DNA of 64,000 nucleotides from Liolophura sinensis (taxonomy: Eukaryota > Mollusca > Polyplacophora > Chitonida > Chitonidae), in NCBI RefSeq assembly GCF_032854445.1, contig NC_088302.1, forward strand, positions 51,616,046-51,680,045, read 5' to 3'. The notes below the pieces were generated by a model. That model was not told the DNA's origin. It saw only the letters and a list, made by a program, of their open reading frames with translations, and searched no databases. A program made the position numbers and the translations under genes. The stretch's first letter is position 1, and each line of letters opens with the position of its first letter. This document shows positions 48,149 through 59,063 of the stretch, in pieces.

Positions 48149-48392
48149 TGTTTGCTGGCAGTGGTGTCATGTGTACACCAGAATCCAACGCCTGCAAATC
48201 ATTTATTTCTTCTTTTTTTTGCATATTATTTTATTGCGGCAAACAGTAGTGAGCCAGCGATGGGCGGCCAAAAAAGGTGACCGAGATAATCTGTGTTTGC
48301 TGGCAGTGGTGTCATATGTACACCAGAATCCAACGCCTGTAAATCATGTATTTCTTAATATTTTTGCATATTATTTTGTTGCGACAAACAGA
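48149..48392. repeat. Tandem duplication covering part of E exon 2
   Basis: The segment 48149-48288 (5' half of exon 2, its acceptor and about 80 bases of intron) is repeated at 48289-48430 with a few changes. The second copy has 'ggcagtggtgtcatatgtac' and 'aatccaacgcctg'. This yields an extra partial exon 2 with an acceptor. The 40 bp minisatellite starts at the right edge of each copy. Confidence 0.85.
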
Positions 48393-49935
48393 AATGGGCC
48401 AGCGATGGGTGGCCACAGGAATGACTAACAGGAATAGGCCAGCCACAGGAATAGGCGACCACAAAGATGAAAACAAGGATGGGCCAACGATGGGCGATCA
48501 CAAGGATGACAAACAGGAATGGGCCAGCGATTGGCGACCACAAAGGTGATTAACAGGAATGGGCCAGTGATGGGGGACAACAAGAATGACAAACAGGAAT
48601 GGGCCAACGATGGGCAAAAAGATGACAAAAAGAAATGGGTCAGCGATGGGCGACCACAAAGATGATTAACGGGAATGGGCGAGCGATGGGCAATCAGAAA
48701 GATGATCACAAAGATGGCTAACAGGAATGGGCCACTGATGGGGGACAACAAGAATGACAAACAGGAATGGGCCAACGATGGGCAAAAAGATGACAAAAAG
48801 GAATGGGTCAGCGATGGGCGACCATAAAGATGATTAACGGGAATGGGCGAGCGATGGGCAATCAGAAAGATGATCACAAAGATGACTAACAGGAATGGGC
48901 CACTGATGGGGGACAACAAGAATGACAAACAGGAATGGGCCAACGATGGGCAAAAAGATGACAAAAAGGAATGGGTCAGCGATGGGCGACCACAAAGATG
49001 ATTAACTTGAATGGGCGAGCGATGGGCAATCAGAAAGATGATCACAAATATGACTAACAGGAATGGGCCAACGATGGGCGACAACAAAGATGAATAAGAG
49101 GAGTGGTCCAACGATGGGCGACCACAAAGATGACAAACAGGAATGGGCCAGCGATGGGCGACCACAAAGATGACTAATAGGAATTTGCCATCGATGGGCA
49201 ATCAGAAAGATGATAACAAAGATGACTAACAGAAACAGGCCAGCGATGGGCGACCACAAAGATGACAAACAGGAATGGGCCAACAATGGGCGACCACAAA
49301 GATGACTAACAGGAATGGGCCAGCGATGGCGACCACAAAGATGATTAACAGGAATGGGCCAGCGATGGGCGACCACAAAAGTGAAAAAGAGGAATGGGCC
49401 AGCGATGGGCGACCATAAAGATGATAAATAGGATTGGGCCAACGATGGGCGACCACAAAGATGAATAACAGGAATGGGCCAACGATGGGCGACCACAAAG
49501 ATGACTAACGGGAATGGGCCAGCCATGGGTGACCACAAAGATAACTAAGGGGAATGGGCCAGCGATGGGCGACCACAAAGATGATTAACAGGAATGGGCC
49601 AGCGATGGGCGACCACAAAAGCGAAAAAGAGGAATGGGACAAAAAGGGGACAAAAAGGGATGAACCAGTGATGGGCGACCAAAAAAGGGTCAAAAAGGGA
49701 TGGACTAGAGATGGGCGACCAAAAAAGGGTCAAAAAGGGATGGACTAGTGATGGGCGACCAAAAAAGGGTCAAAAAGGGATGGACTAGTGATGAGCGACC
49801 ACAAAGATGACTAACGGGAATGGGCCAGCCATGGGCGACCACAAAGATGGCTAACGAGAAAGAGCCAGCGATAGGCGACCACAAAGATTATTAACAGGAA
49901 TGGGCCAACGATGGGCGACAACAAAGGTGACAAAC
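48240..49935. repeat. 40 bp minisatellite with 168 bp higher-order repeat
   Basis: About 40 units of the type 'aggaatgggccagcgatggg' then 'cgaccacaaagatgactaac'. Between about 48540 and 49060 a four-unit block of 168 bp recurs three times (marker 'tgggggacaacaag' at 48571, 48739 and 48907). At 49630-49790 the units change to an A-rich variant ('aaaaaagggtcaaaaaggga'). Long open frames on the minus strand (up to 258 codons) reflect lack of stops in a repeat whose period is not a multiple of three. Confidence 0.96.
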
Positions 49936-49939
49936 AGAA

Positions 49940-50290
49940 ATGTCTTTCGAAAGGTAACAGGAAACAGACTTAAAATGTGCATTCCCATTCTTTCTTTTTG
50001 GTTAGAATATACTTTGAACCAAAGAGATGCTGACAAGGGACTGGAGTTAAATATTGTTACTTTTAATTAAACCAAGAAGCCGTTTTTGAGGCTTCAAATT
50101 TCAACATATAAATAGTGAACTGAAATTAAGCTTTTCGGAAAGTTGGTGAGACAAATACGGTGGCATTGGAAAAACATAGGTTTGTATGTGAGCAGTGGAC
50201 AATCACTGTGTTGTTGATCGACTCAAAAGTCAAGACAACAACAGCAGTGGATCTACCAGTTTTTCCTACATGTTGGAAGGCTATACAGTT
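49940..50290. other. Intergenic, nothing recognised
   Basis: Unique AT-rich sequence to the right of the minisatellite. No gene or repeat recognised. Confidence 0.4.
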
Positions 50291-50363
50291 GTTATAGTAT
50301 TCCTACTATAATCAACCTCATCAACATGCAATTCGAGAAACTTACTGCCAGTGTGTGTTTTCT

Positions 50364-50600
50364 GCCGTAAGTGTGATGAAGCATGTAGTCAGGGAGGTCT
50401 CTGTCACTGTCTAGGTCACTGCGGCCGTACGTGGGAAGATCGTGCAGCAACCTGCAGATGGTCGTGGGTTTTCCCCGGGCTCTGCCCAGTTTCCTCCCAG
50501 TTATTGCTGGCTGCCATGGAATGAATGAAATATCTTTGAGTATGGCGTAAAACACCAATGAAATAAATAAATAGATCAAATAAATCAATGTCTAGGTAAA
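50364..50600 (-). pseudogene. Possible coding exon interrupted by a SINE
   Basis: If the SINE at 50422-50583 is removed using its likely target-site duplication ('tgtctaggt' on both sides), the minus strand reads acceptor 'ttgtatgcag', about 26 open codons (TVYLDSDRDLPDYMLHH and more, ending HTLA), then GTAAGT at about 50341-50346. The DxDxD pattern recalls an EF-hand loop but lacks Glu at position 12. This is a speculative exon; if real it has been destroyed. Confidence 0.2.
50422..50583 (+). mobile_element. 5'-truncated SINE (family 1)
   Basis: Starts at 'ggccgtacgtgggaag', contains 'gatggtcgtgggttttcccc' and 'cggcgtaaaacacc'-like 'tggcgtaaaacaccaatg', and ends in an AAAT tail. Flanked by 'tgtctaggt' at about 50408 and 50589. 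Confidence 0.88.
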
Positions 50601-50884
50601 CAGTCTGCATACAATTAACAATCGATGTGTAACCGCGTTTCACTTGTTTACGCAACTTTCAAAGACGCATCTCACCGATTAGGCCTGTAACAGAGAATGA
50701 AGCTATATTAATCAGCGAGTGATCGAGAAGAGATAGGCCGCTGAAATTATGAGCGCAGAATGTTGACGAATGCTAGAATCCAGCTTAAGCTACCTCAGGG
50801 CTAATTTATCGTCAGACTAGGTTTATCAGCCACATGATCACAGTTATCTGCTGTATCTGTGCAGTAAGGAGTCAAACCTGTTGC

Positions 50885-51156
50885 GGGGCCTCCGTGGCTC
50901 AGTCGGTTAGCGCGCTAGCGCAGCGTAGTGACCCAGAAGCCTCTCACCAATGCGGTCGCTGTGAGTTCAAGACCAGCTCATGCTGGCTTCCTCTCCGGCC
51001 GTACGTGGGAAGGTCTGCCAGCAACCTGCGGATGGTCGTGGGTTTCCGCCGGGCTGTGCCCGGTTTCCACCCACCATAATGCTGGCCGCCGTCGTATAAG
51101 TGAAATATTCTTGAGTACGGCGTAAAACACCAATCAAAAAAAAAAAAAAAAAAAAA
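50885..51156 (+). mobile_element. Full-length young SINE (family 1) with target-site duplication
   Basis: Complete element of about 250 bp plus an A-tail of about 20. The tRNA-like head has box A TGGCTCAGTCGG and box B 'gtgagttcaagaccagctca'. Then come 'ctctccggccgtacgtggga', the 'gatggtcgtgggtttccgcc' body, and the conserved 3' end 'aagtgaaatattcttgagta'. It is flanked by a perfect 13 bp duplication TCAAACCTGTTGC (50872-50884 and 51157-51169). This is the reference copy used to recognise the fragments elsewhere. Confidence 0.97.
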
Positions 51157-51569
51157 TCAAACCTGTTGCAATAAATAAAATGTCACGATATTTTCATGAC
51201 ACTGTTAATGATTTCCAGCCTGTGACAAGCTTCAGAGTGGAAACAGACGGGGAATCCCCGGGACCGCAATTTGGCTGTGTTTACAATGTCTACACAATGC
51301 TATGTTAAATCAATGAAGGAGCATCGTGGGGTCTACCGCTTAAAGGGACGGATACATGATCAACGCTGATTGGCTAACAGCAACACAATTCCCAGATTAG
51401 CCTGCAGCTTTCACCACACTTGAATGAATATGCTGTACCTAAAATTCAACTCGGCTCGGACTTGCCAACCTCTCTCATCAGGTCTCAAACGATCAAGCGT
51501 TTCTGATAACCAGTTCATTTAGCGACGTCGTGTGTTTGGGAAATCTCCTCTACCCATACCAATATTATT

Positions 51570-52500
51570 TGTCTAGTTTTTATACACGTCTCTGCGCATG
51601 AAATAACAAAGCTGATCTCTTACCAGTATATGTTCTAAATGGTAGTTCAGGCAAACACGGCTCCGCGTCCAATTTTATACACGTCTGGATTAAGGCCTTA
51701 AGTCCTAATACTAGCATTTTTCTACTACAAAACGCTTATTACAAAAGCCTAAATATAATACTGGGCATAACTCCTACTACATTTGAACAACTGTTTCCAG
51801 ATCACTCACTACTGTATTTCAGTGTTATACCCGTACAAAAAGTGCACGGTTTGTGTCTGATTTTATACCCGCCGTGACATGTAAAAGGTCTGTGCAATTA
51901 CAATACAAGTGTACTTTTTTGTACACGTCTTTATGTATAAAAATAAATGTATTCAATGATGTATGCCCACATTAATACCCGTTTAAATGTATATGAAAAG
52001 GGCTGTACCTTTACCAATGTATGTACAGTTTATACCGTCCAATTTTACACCCGTCCTACTAGAGGACTGAACCCTCACCGATGCATGTCCAATTTTATAC
52101 CTGTCTGAACATATAAAAGGACTGATCTCCTATTAGTGTATGTTCAATTTTACACCCTTCTGGACATCTATCTGGGCATACGACGGACGAGATCTCTTGT
52201 CAATGTATGTAATGGTTTACATCTGTCTGGGCATACGAAGGACAAGATCTCTCGTAAGTCTATGTCTAAGTTTACATTTGTCTTAACATACGAAGGACGA
52301 GATCTCTCGTAAGTGTATGACCAAGTTTACATCTCTCTGGACAAAAAAAGGACAAGATCTCTCGTCAGTGTATGTTCAAGTTTACATCTGTCTGGGCATA
52401 CGAAGGACAAGATCTCTTGTCAGTGTATGTCCAAGTTTACATCTGTCTGGACATACGAGAGACATTATCTCTCGTCAGTGTATGTCCAATTTTAATGAAC
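51570..52500. repeat. 55-57 bp minisatellite, degenerate to the left
   Basis: From about 52145 to 52500 six or seven well-matched 55 bp units ('gtttacatctgtctgggcat' then 'acgaaggacaagatctctcg'). To the left, down to about 51570, older units remain recognisable only by 'tccaattttatacacgtctg'-like blocks. Divergence increases leftwards, suggesting growth at the right edge. Confidence 0.85.
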
Positions 52501-52504
52501 TGTG

Positions 52505-53455
52505 AAAACATGATTATACGCATAGAGCAAATAATCCTTTACGAAAGCTACCAAATGTATGCAAAGTAATGATTACGAAACACATCTCAAACTGCACATA
52601 AAACTTATACTAGCCATGAAAGTTTTAAAATCTATACCAACTGTTTTATATTATATGTATATAAAATGGGAGGAATGAGATACATTGACTATAGACAATG
52701 AGGAACAAACCTCGGTAAAAACACATAGTTATTTGCTGCAGCGTATCACAAAACAAACGAACAGATAGCTTTGAGCTGTTTGTGGGAAGGAATTTGGCCA
52801 AAATCACATTATTATATCATCAGTAATTATTCTATTTAGTCTTTTTTGTTTGTTCATTCTTTGTCAGTCATGAAACATATCGATACACTGAAATACTTTA
52901 AAGACGATAAATAACAATGTACAAGATATAGAACATAACTAAGTAAGTGTATATATCGATAATATAACAAGAAACAAGGTTCGCTGGCGATATAAAATAC
53001 GTGTTAGTTCGATGATAGAAACCGGTGCTATCCATAATACACATTAGGTTGTCCTATAGCTTTTTTGGAATAGGAAAAGATATGTGATAGTTTTAATGTA
53101 TTGGGAAAGTTTGTTCTATTCTCGAGAACAACAGATTGCTTTTTGTTGAGTGTTTGGATATTTGATGGACAATTTGTAAGTAAGATACTGTGTTCAGTTG
53201 CTGGAATGAGGGTAATGTATGAGCAAGTTTGTGTGATTAGCCTAAGTGGTTATGCAAACTGCATGCTTTGGCAAAATAACCAAATAAGATGGCTAGGTGA
53301 TATATTGGGTTACGATATAGGGCATTAAAGTAGAAAAAGATATGGTAAAATGAGAAACAAATACAAGAACACCAACGTTTTTCTGTTAATTTTATTGTTT
53401 AAATATTCTATAGATCCTTTGCTAATTGTTGCCAAAAAAAATAATTTGTTATCTT
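52505..53455. other. Intergenic, nothing recognised
   Basis: AT-rich sequence without recognised gene, RNA or repeat. Confidence 0.4.
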
Positions 53456-53483
53456 GCATGTGTTTGTGTGCTGTCTCTGCCAG

Positions 53484-53695
53484 GGGAATGGTCTGGGTTG
53501 TGTTTTATGCCCCGATGGTATGCATGGAGGGGAAAAGGCCGTCCTGCATCTTGTTCCCAACGGCTTTGCATAATGTACTCCCATTTGCATGATGTCCTGA
53601 AGCTGGAATGCAAATTGCAAAACACGCAGCGTGCACATGCTGCCCACAGATCTGCTCTGCTCAATGCTTTAGACTTTTCACACTCAAAGTTTTAA
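53484..53695 (+). CDS. Possible terminal exon, frame uncertain
   Basis: An island of higher GC in AT-rich sequence follows a good acceptor ('tgctgtctctgccag'). One frame reads GNGLGCVLCPDGMHGGEKAV and stops at a TAA after 29 codons. The next frame stays open to 53695, ending LLNALDFSHSKF. Both look protein-like in part, which would fit one frameshift within an old exon. Family unknown; no partner exons found. Confidence 0.2.
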
Positions 53696-53699
53696 AGCA

Positions 53700-55185
53700 G
53701 TCTTTTAATAAATACGCCCTAACACAAGCAAATTCTTCGTTGATACTCATGCATATAGTATCGGTATATGTAATACCAGTTCTCTATACTTTCTGATTCC
53801 TGGTTGTGTATTCGTCTTCATGTTTCAATTGTTCAAACTTTGGACAAATCATAACAAAATGAAGCTGGTCTTCAGGTTACTTAAACTGCAATATCTGGAC
53901 TCATTAGAGGTTTTTGAAGAACACCAAATATCAGTATTAATGACTGCCATTCCAAACCCTACCTGAGTAAGTTCCTTCTCTAGTTTATTTTCTGTAGGTC
54001 TGGTGAATAAGATCCAGAATCTGAAGAACAGTGGTACTTGTTTATCACTCGGTTTATCACTGGCTTTGGTCGCTTCGCAGCATTCCTGCCTATAATTACC
54101 AAGTACTCTCTGACTAGTTAACGCCCAGTTGGCGCCATAATCTTATATCTCCGATCCACTAAAAATACCGCAACCCATATTTGTAAAGATAGGAATTTAC
54201 TTTTTCATACCCATGTACGTTTCACCACAAACATTTCCTCCCTTTGTAGGTTAATACTTCGCAAGGCAATGACCGCTGCTATATGTTTATAACTTTTTCA
54301 TGATTTAAATCGAGATGAAATGAAGGCGCTTGATACACCAGTGCTCGAAAAAGAATATTTGATAGTTAATATCATGAACAGACAAGATGTATCAAATTTT
54401 AAGGGATGTCTCCTGTTCAGAGACACGAACTTTTTACTCAATCACTTGACGTATTCATTTCGAGCCAACAAACCAGCTTTCATTCTATCCGATCATTACC
54501 ATGCTAAAAATATCACACCAAGAACACAGCATCGTAGCCTGAAATGTAATCTGTAAAAATTGGGCTTCTATATATCCCATTTAAATACAGATTATCTATT
54601 GTTTCTTTGAAAACAGGCGTACTGCAGCTCTTTTAAATTCAGACTAACTATAATTACCTTTAAAATATAGACTATCTGTATATATAGAAGCATATAAATA
54701 TACAGATCATGTGTTGTTACTTTGAATCCAGTTTATGGGTGGTTACCTTTATTTCCACCAAAGTTTAGCTATGTTCGTTTTATAAGATCAGCACTGCACT
54801 CCCACGTAAAGTCATTTGGGCTACATTTAAAAATTCTGATATGGTCGCATTCATATGGATGGGGAATTACAAACATCATAGCATCATTCACAAATCATGT
54901 CAGGATATATATCAGCAAATTTTTGAATAATGTGCGAAACACTCTGGCATGAAAACTTTTATATGATTTAGGTACAGATGCATGTGAGACGAAGTTATTG
55001 AATCACAAAATTCAAACGTTTGCGTAGCTCTGTTGTACAGTAGGTATAATGTTATCAATCTTGATATACTGTGCGTACTGTCGACGTATGGTAAAGGCAC
55101 TTGACGATTAAGTACACTAAAGTCTTCCTTTACCTCATTCAATAATAGCGTAACCGCACTTGTTATGCTGATGTCTTTTTTTTTT
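53700..55185. other. Intergenic, nothing firm
   Basis: Two plus-strand open stretches (54320-54556 and 54722-54952) precede the candidate exon at 55189, but neither has clear splice sites joining it to that exon. Confidence 0.35.
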
Positions 55186-55188
55186 CAG

Positions 55189-55576
55189 ACTTGTTGAACC
55201 CGTATTAAATATGCCTATGCCTAGATGCGTGTGTACAGTTGTCTCAAATCTTTTTGCGAATTCATGTATCGAATTTACCAAGCTGACACCTCTTGACTTG
55301 TTGATCACTAAGGAGAACAAAAGCGTCTCTCTTTTTGAATGTATTCAACAACGAAATTGTTTTATTACCGTCCAACTAAATGAAAACTCAAATTTCCTCC
55401 AATATGTAGGCGTGACTTCTTCATTACATCAGTGTAAGGACTTATCAAAGGGAGTATGTCACCAAGCAGCTTATTTTGTATCCCCAGTGTATATAAAACC
55501 ATGTAAGCACATTATCCAGAGAAATTGGTTTACACATGTATCTAAATGGCCAGGGCCTGCCTGTACAAAGAGATAG
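55189..55576 (+). CDS. Possible terminal exon, Cys-rich unknown protein
   Basis: A strong acceptor (14 pyrimidines then CAG at 55186-55188) is followed by 128 open codons ending in TAG at 55576. The first residues are LVEPVLNMPMPRCVC; the exon contains about nine Cys (for example 'LHQCKDLSKGVCHQAAYF') and ends WPGPACTKR. It is the longest unexplained non-repetitive open frame in the right half of the window. No domain or upstream exon was recognised, so a chance ORF cannot be excluded. Confidence 0.3.
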
Positions 55577-56481
55577 TAGTTACGTTAAATTGTAACCCCT
55601 ACTATTGTGTAGAGAATTGGTTGCAAAAAACCACGCATGCAAAAAGATGGTAGGAAGAAACCAGACAGAGAAGGGGGGAATCTCACGACCATTCACAGGT
55701 TTCAAAGGAGTTCTACAGTATAATGATTCAGCCAAAGTCAACAACATGTAAAAAATTGTTCGTAACATCCTTTTTAGACAACTGCATCTTTGCCCCATGC
55801 AAGGTTGGTAGTATACGCCGGTCACTTCTCTCCCACTCCATCCCCCAGTGAAAACGATTGCCGCTTTGTAAGTGGAAATTCTTGAAATATTGCCCTCATC
55901 CTGATAACCATGTTTTGTACGGCTTATTTACTTATGCTGTGAACAAAACAAGACGCCATCGAGGCGCGGAAACTTCCATACCAATAATCGTCTATTACGG
56001 CCATTCTAGGTCAATATTGGCAAAACCAATTTCCGAGAACAACCCTTAACACAAACCAATAAAAAATCAATAAGTATATAAAGTAAGAAATTGTGATGGG
56101 GTCGTGTAAATAAAACCTGCAGTCACTTAACAGTTTTCAATAATGCCAGAATACGTAAAAAACGATTTTTGTAACTATTCACACGTCTGAAGAGGTGCTG
56201 TTATTAATGTGGTGCGTGGCAGCGGAAGTGCTCAATTATGAAGCAGAGCGACATACAGTCTGAACCCTCCGTCCATATCTACTCATAAGTGAATTAAGAA
56301 ATTTAAGGTTTTTTGGTGGAATATTTTTGGCACACTAGCTCTTCTTGTTTTTCATTGAAATGTTCACACAACACGTTTGATCAACAATTTATAGAGACGA
56401 CATATACATGCCCTTCCGGTATATAGGCTACCTATTCGGGAACGGGTAAAAAATGACAAAAGCCAGCAGTATAGGGTGGTA

Positions 56482-56600
56482 GGATGGAAATGAATGAATA
56501 AATGAATGAATGAATGATCATGGCTTAACGCCACATCGGTAATATTTCAGCCATATCGTGGCGAGAACATGGTAAAAACACGAGGCGGTTGAGGTTTTTC
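56482..56600 (-). mobile_element. SINE-like fragment (third type)
   Basis: A GAATG/AATGA tail adjoins 'cttaacgccacatcggtaat' and 'cagccatatcgtggcgagaa'. Only one copy is present in this window, so the assignment rests on general resemblance to molluscan SINE 3' ends. Confidence 0.45.
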
Positions 56601-57205
56601 GATATGGTAGAGAGAACATCATGATGAATGACTACAGAAACTATGCATTTTGATATCGATAACACAACTCCTGATATAGAGAAGTGGCATATTGTGTTCG
56701 GCCGATATAATTGAAAGCCCGTGGAACATTTGGAATTGGGAGATGCTTACAATTCTTTATTATGTTATACATGTTTATGGTTTTCTCATAAAATCTTTTT
56801 TAATTTTAATATTTTTTAAAAAGTAAATGCAAACTGTGTATGAAATCACAGTTGGATGATGTAATTTCCCCAACATAAATGCGTAGTATCATTAAGAATT
56901 ATTCGGCTGTAATTGTGCATATGTCATAGTGACCCAGAATAAGCTATTATCGAAAGTCAGCATTCCGTGGCAGGTGGAGTGGCGGATCAATAGCTTAGGG
57001 GTGTTGACCTACATAGGTATTACTTCTCGAAAATAACAGATTAATACAGCATGTGTTGGTGAGTGTGGGTGATGAAAATCGACTTGAAAGAAAATTGACC
57101 GTAACGTTAATATTTAACCAGGGCATATTGGCTACGGACTGTGCTTTGTAGACCAACTATTAACATTGTTGGTTACATGGTTACCCATTGATAGGCTACG
57201 CAAAC

Positions 57206-57270
57206 ATATAGTGTCAGTAATCCTCATATTGGACGAACCAACCCCAATATGAAGGTTACTGACACCATAT
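57206..57270. other. Near-perfect hairpin, 27 bp stem
   Basis: Arms 57206-57232 and 57244-57270 pair over 27 positions with two mismatches and one G:U (plus-strand transcript), around an 11-base loop. The arms contain 'gtgtcagtaatcctcatatt' and 'aatatgaaggttactgacac'. It could be a short palindromic element or a microRNA-like precursor; nothing else indicates transcription. Confidence 0.6.
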
Positions 57271-58611
57271 ATTTCCGTATCCCATCACTTAGTAAACATG
57301 TAACGAGATTATCCTGCAAGAAAAACCCATCAGTTCAGTCCGGAAGACCGATGTATATGTGAATAGTGATATCAAAGCTTCTCTGACCAATCATCAACAA
57401 ACCGAATTTAACCCAGGTGAGATAGGCCTTGAATAAGATTTTAGCATGAAAAATGAAAAATATATATATTAGGTAAGAAATGTTTCTGGAAAAGTCATCA
57501 GAATATACTCAACCTTCAAATATGATAGTTTCAATGTCCTGTACTTTAGAAATCGGCAAAAATCAGCATTTCACCCATTTAGCTCTCTGTTATTTATCAC
57601 CCCTTGGTCCTTGCGAGGAATCCAGATGCCCAAAGCTATGAATTGTATTCACAACTCAACAACGGGAGATAACCTAATCAGCAGACACATCTGCAGGATT
57701 CGAGAATATTTCTGTACCCTACGTGACTATTGTTTTTCAATTAAAAGCGGAGTATTTTGTCCAAATGAGGGATAAGACGCCATGTTGGACAGAGATAGGG
57801 AAAACCAGACACTATGTGTGGCATGTATTGTTCGATAGGTCCGCTGCCAATCAGCCGTCGAAACTGGATATGTTCACTACGACCTGTCATAAACGCGAAG
57901 GTTTTCAAAATGAAATCTGCTTTAATCACATTGGCTGTGTGGGACAAGCTAGAGTTAATTAATCCGTGCTACAGGGACAGATGAAACAAAGTTAGTGTGG
58001 ATGTTCGCATCTATAGTCTATTTCTATTAGCGAGCAGCCAATATTCAGCTGTCTCTAAAATCAGTCATACTCGCTTCCTAAATTGCTTTTTGTCAGTGAC
58101 ACCTAACATCACAAATTCTATTCGTGGACATGTTGGAAATGCATATTCTTGCAAGGAAAACGTTAGAACACTTTTTTCTACTTCATAATACTAAAGTCCA
58201 TGAGCTTGGTTTCGAGGCAAGAACCCAATGCCAAAAACGAGCGGTATGCAGGAAATTGGGCTGAGTTCAACATGTTTTGGCGGAGCTCGGGCGAAATCAG
58301 TTACCTAAACTGCTATCGGCTTAACTGTAAACCCTGTTACTGACACTGTCACGTTTGATATTGTTTACACAATTAGTGTGCTATAACATAAAAGGATTAG
58401 TGTAAAAAATGTATTATTTACTCATAATTAGCTACCTCTGTATATATTGTCAAACTGAGTGAAAATTATGTTTAAAAAGGTACATCAATCGTGGTAATGT
58501 AGCACTTATAATTATAGATAATGAGGCTGGTTTATGCAGTTTTTCCGCCAACCCTCCGTAGTCTCCGTCGAATTACGTCACACAAGTCCAACCGCTATGA
58601 ACTGTCACAGG

Positions 58612-58711
58612 AAATACAGCTAGCTAGACTTGAATGATTTAGCTAAAATGGGGGCCGCAGAGGAATACAGCCAGCTGGACTTGAATGATTTAGCTAAAAT
58701 GGGGGCCGCAG
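58612..58711. repeat. 50 bp tandem duplication
   Basis: Two copies of a 50 bp unit containing 'gacttgaatgatttagctaa' and 'aatgggggccgcag', with three or four differences between them. Confidence 0.9.
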
Positions 58712-58984
58712 TCGACTAAAGCCTCAAGGAAATCTCAGCTTAAAACTGATAGGGTGCAAATCTCTGTACACTAATACTGACGTCCATACTTATATTATAG
58801 GCTATTCGGAATGCCGACATAAACTTACTGTTGTCTTTGTCTGCAGGTATCAATTTGGAATGCCTCGGGGACAGAGTGATATTTTTATATGATAGAGGGA
58901 AAGGATAGTAAATGAATATTACATTCAAAGATAAACACATGAAATGTACATGTGCAAGGTGGAAATGCCTTGACAAAGATCTAA

Positions 58985-59020
58985 TTCAGCGTCTGAAAAG
59001 TCAGAATCTGTGTTATTATC
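58985..59020 (-). other. Orphan EF-hand-like loop
   Basis: The minus strand encodes DNNTDSDFSDAE, which fits the 12-residue EF-hand loop (D1, N3, D5, D7, F8, S9, E12). Further along the same strand at about 58824-58838, GCAGACAAAGACAACA precedes GTAAGT, resembling the exon 2 end of D. The surrounding sequence is not obviously coding, and a MITE end lies about 45 bases away. It could be a remnant of another family member or coincidence. Confidence 0.25.
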
Positions 59021-59063
59021 ATTATTACGGTTCTCAGAAGCCCTCCCGCTAATATAGTGTGAA

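Larger units (their letters stand above)
47230..48191 (-). pseudogene. Gene E: decayed EF-hand paralogue
   Basis: Exon 2-like segment 48036-48191 (acceptor 'gatttgcag', donor GTAAGT at 48030-48035) encodes ALDSGVHMTPLPANI and IEIEEFAVTLAQ, clearly like gene D. The EF loop has lost a residue and the first Asp (DLSRNESKVIEIEE against DFYDRNENNVLEIEE in D), and 4 bp are missing just before the final GATACTAACA, so the frame is broken. Exon 3-like segment begins at 47563 after 'gtttccag' and reads DNVLSEEEFL, but no good donor follows. A possible last-exon start (G, then CT GAA AGA TAA) is at 47243. A family 1 SINE sits in the second intron. No signal-peptide exon was found. Exon 2 is 156 bp against 163 bp in D. 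Confidence 0.75.
55580..58605. other. Intergenic, with a SINE-like fragment and a hairpin
   Basis: No gene recognised. A fragment with a GAATG tail and 'tggcttaacgccacatcggt' then 'cagccatatcgtggcgagaa' at 56482-56600 resembles a third SINE-like repeat type. The hairpin at 57206-57270 is listed separately. Open stretches at 57723-57962 (both strands) are unsupported. Confidence 0.4.

Noticed and set aside
48425-49538. Hydrophobic 178-258 codon minus-strand frames
   Set aside because: They read the 40 bp minisatellite in more than one frame at once. The membrane-like character comes from repeat composition; no start context or non-repetitive part.
57723-57962. Open frames on both strands in a slightly GC-richer island
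   Set aside because: No domain, no good flanking splice sites, and neither strand is clearly preferred.
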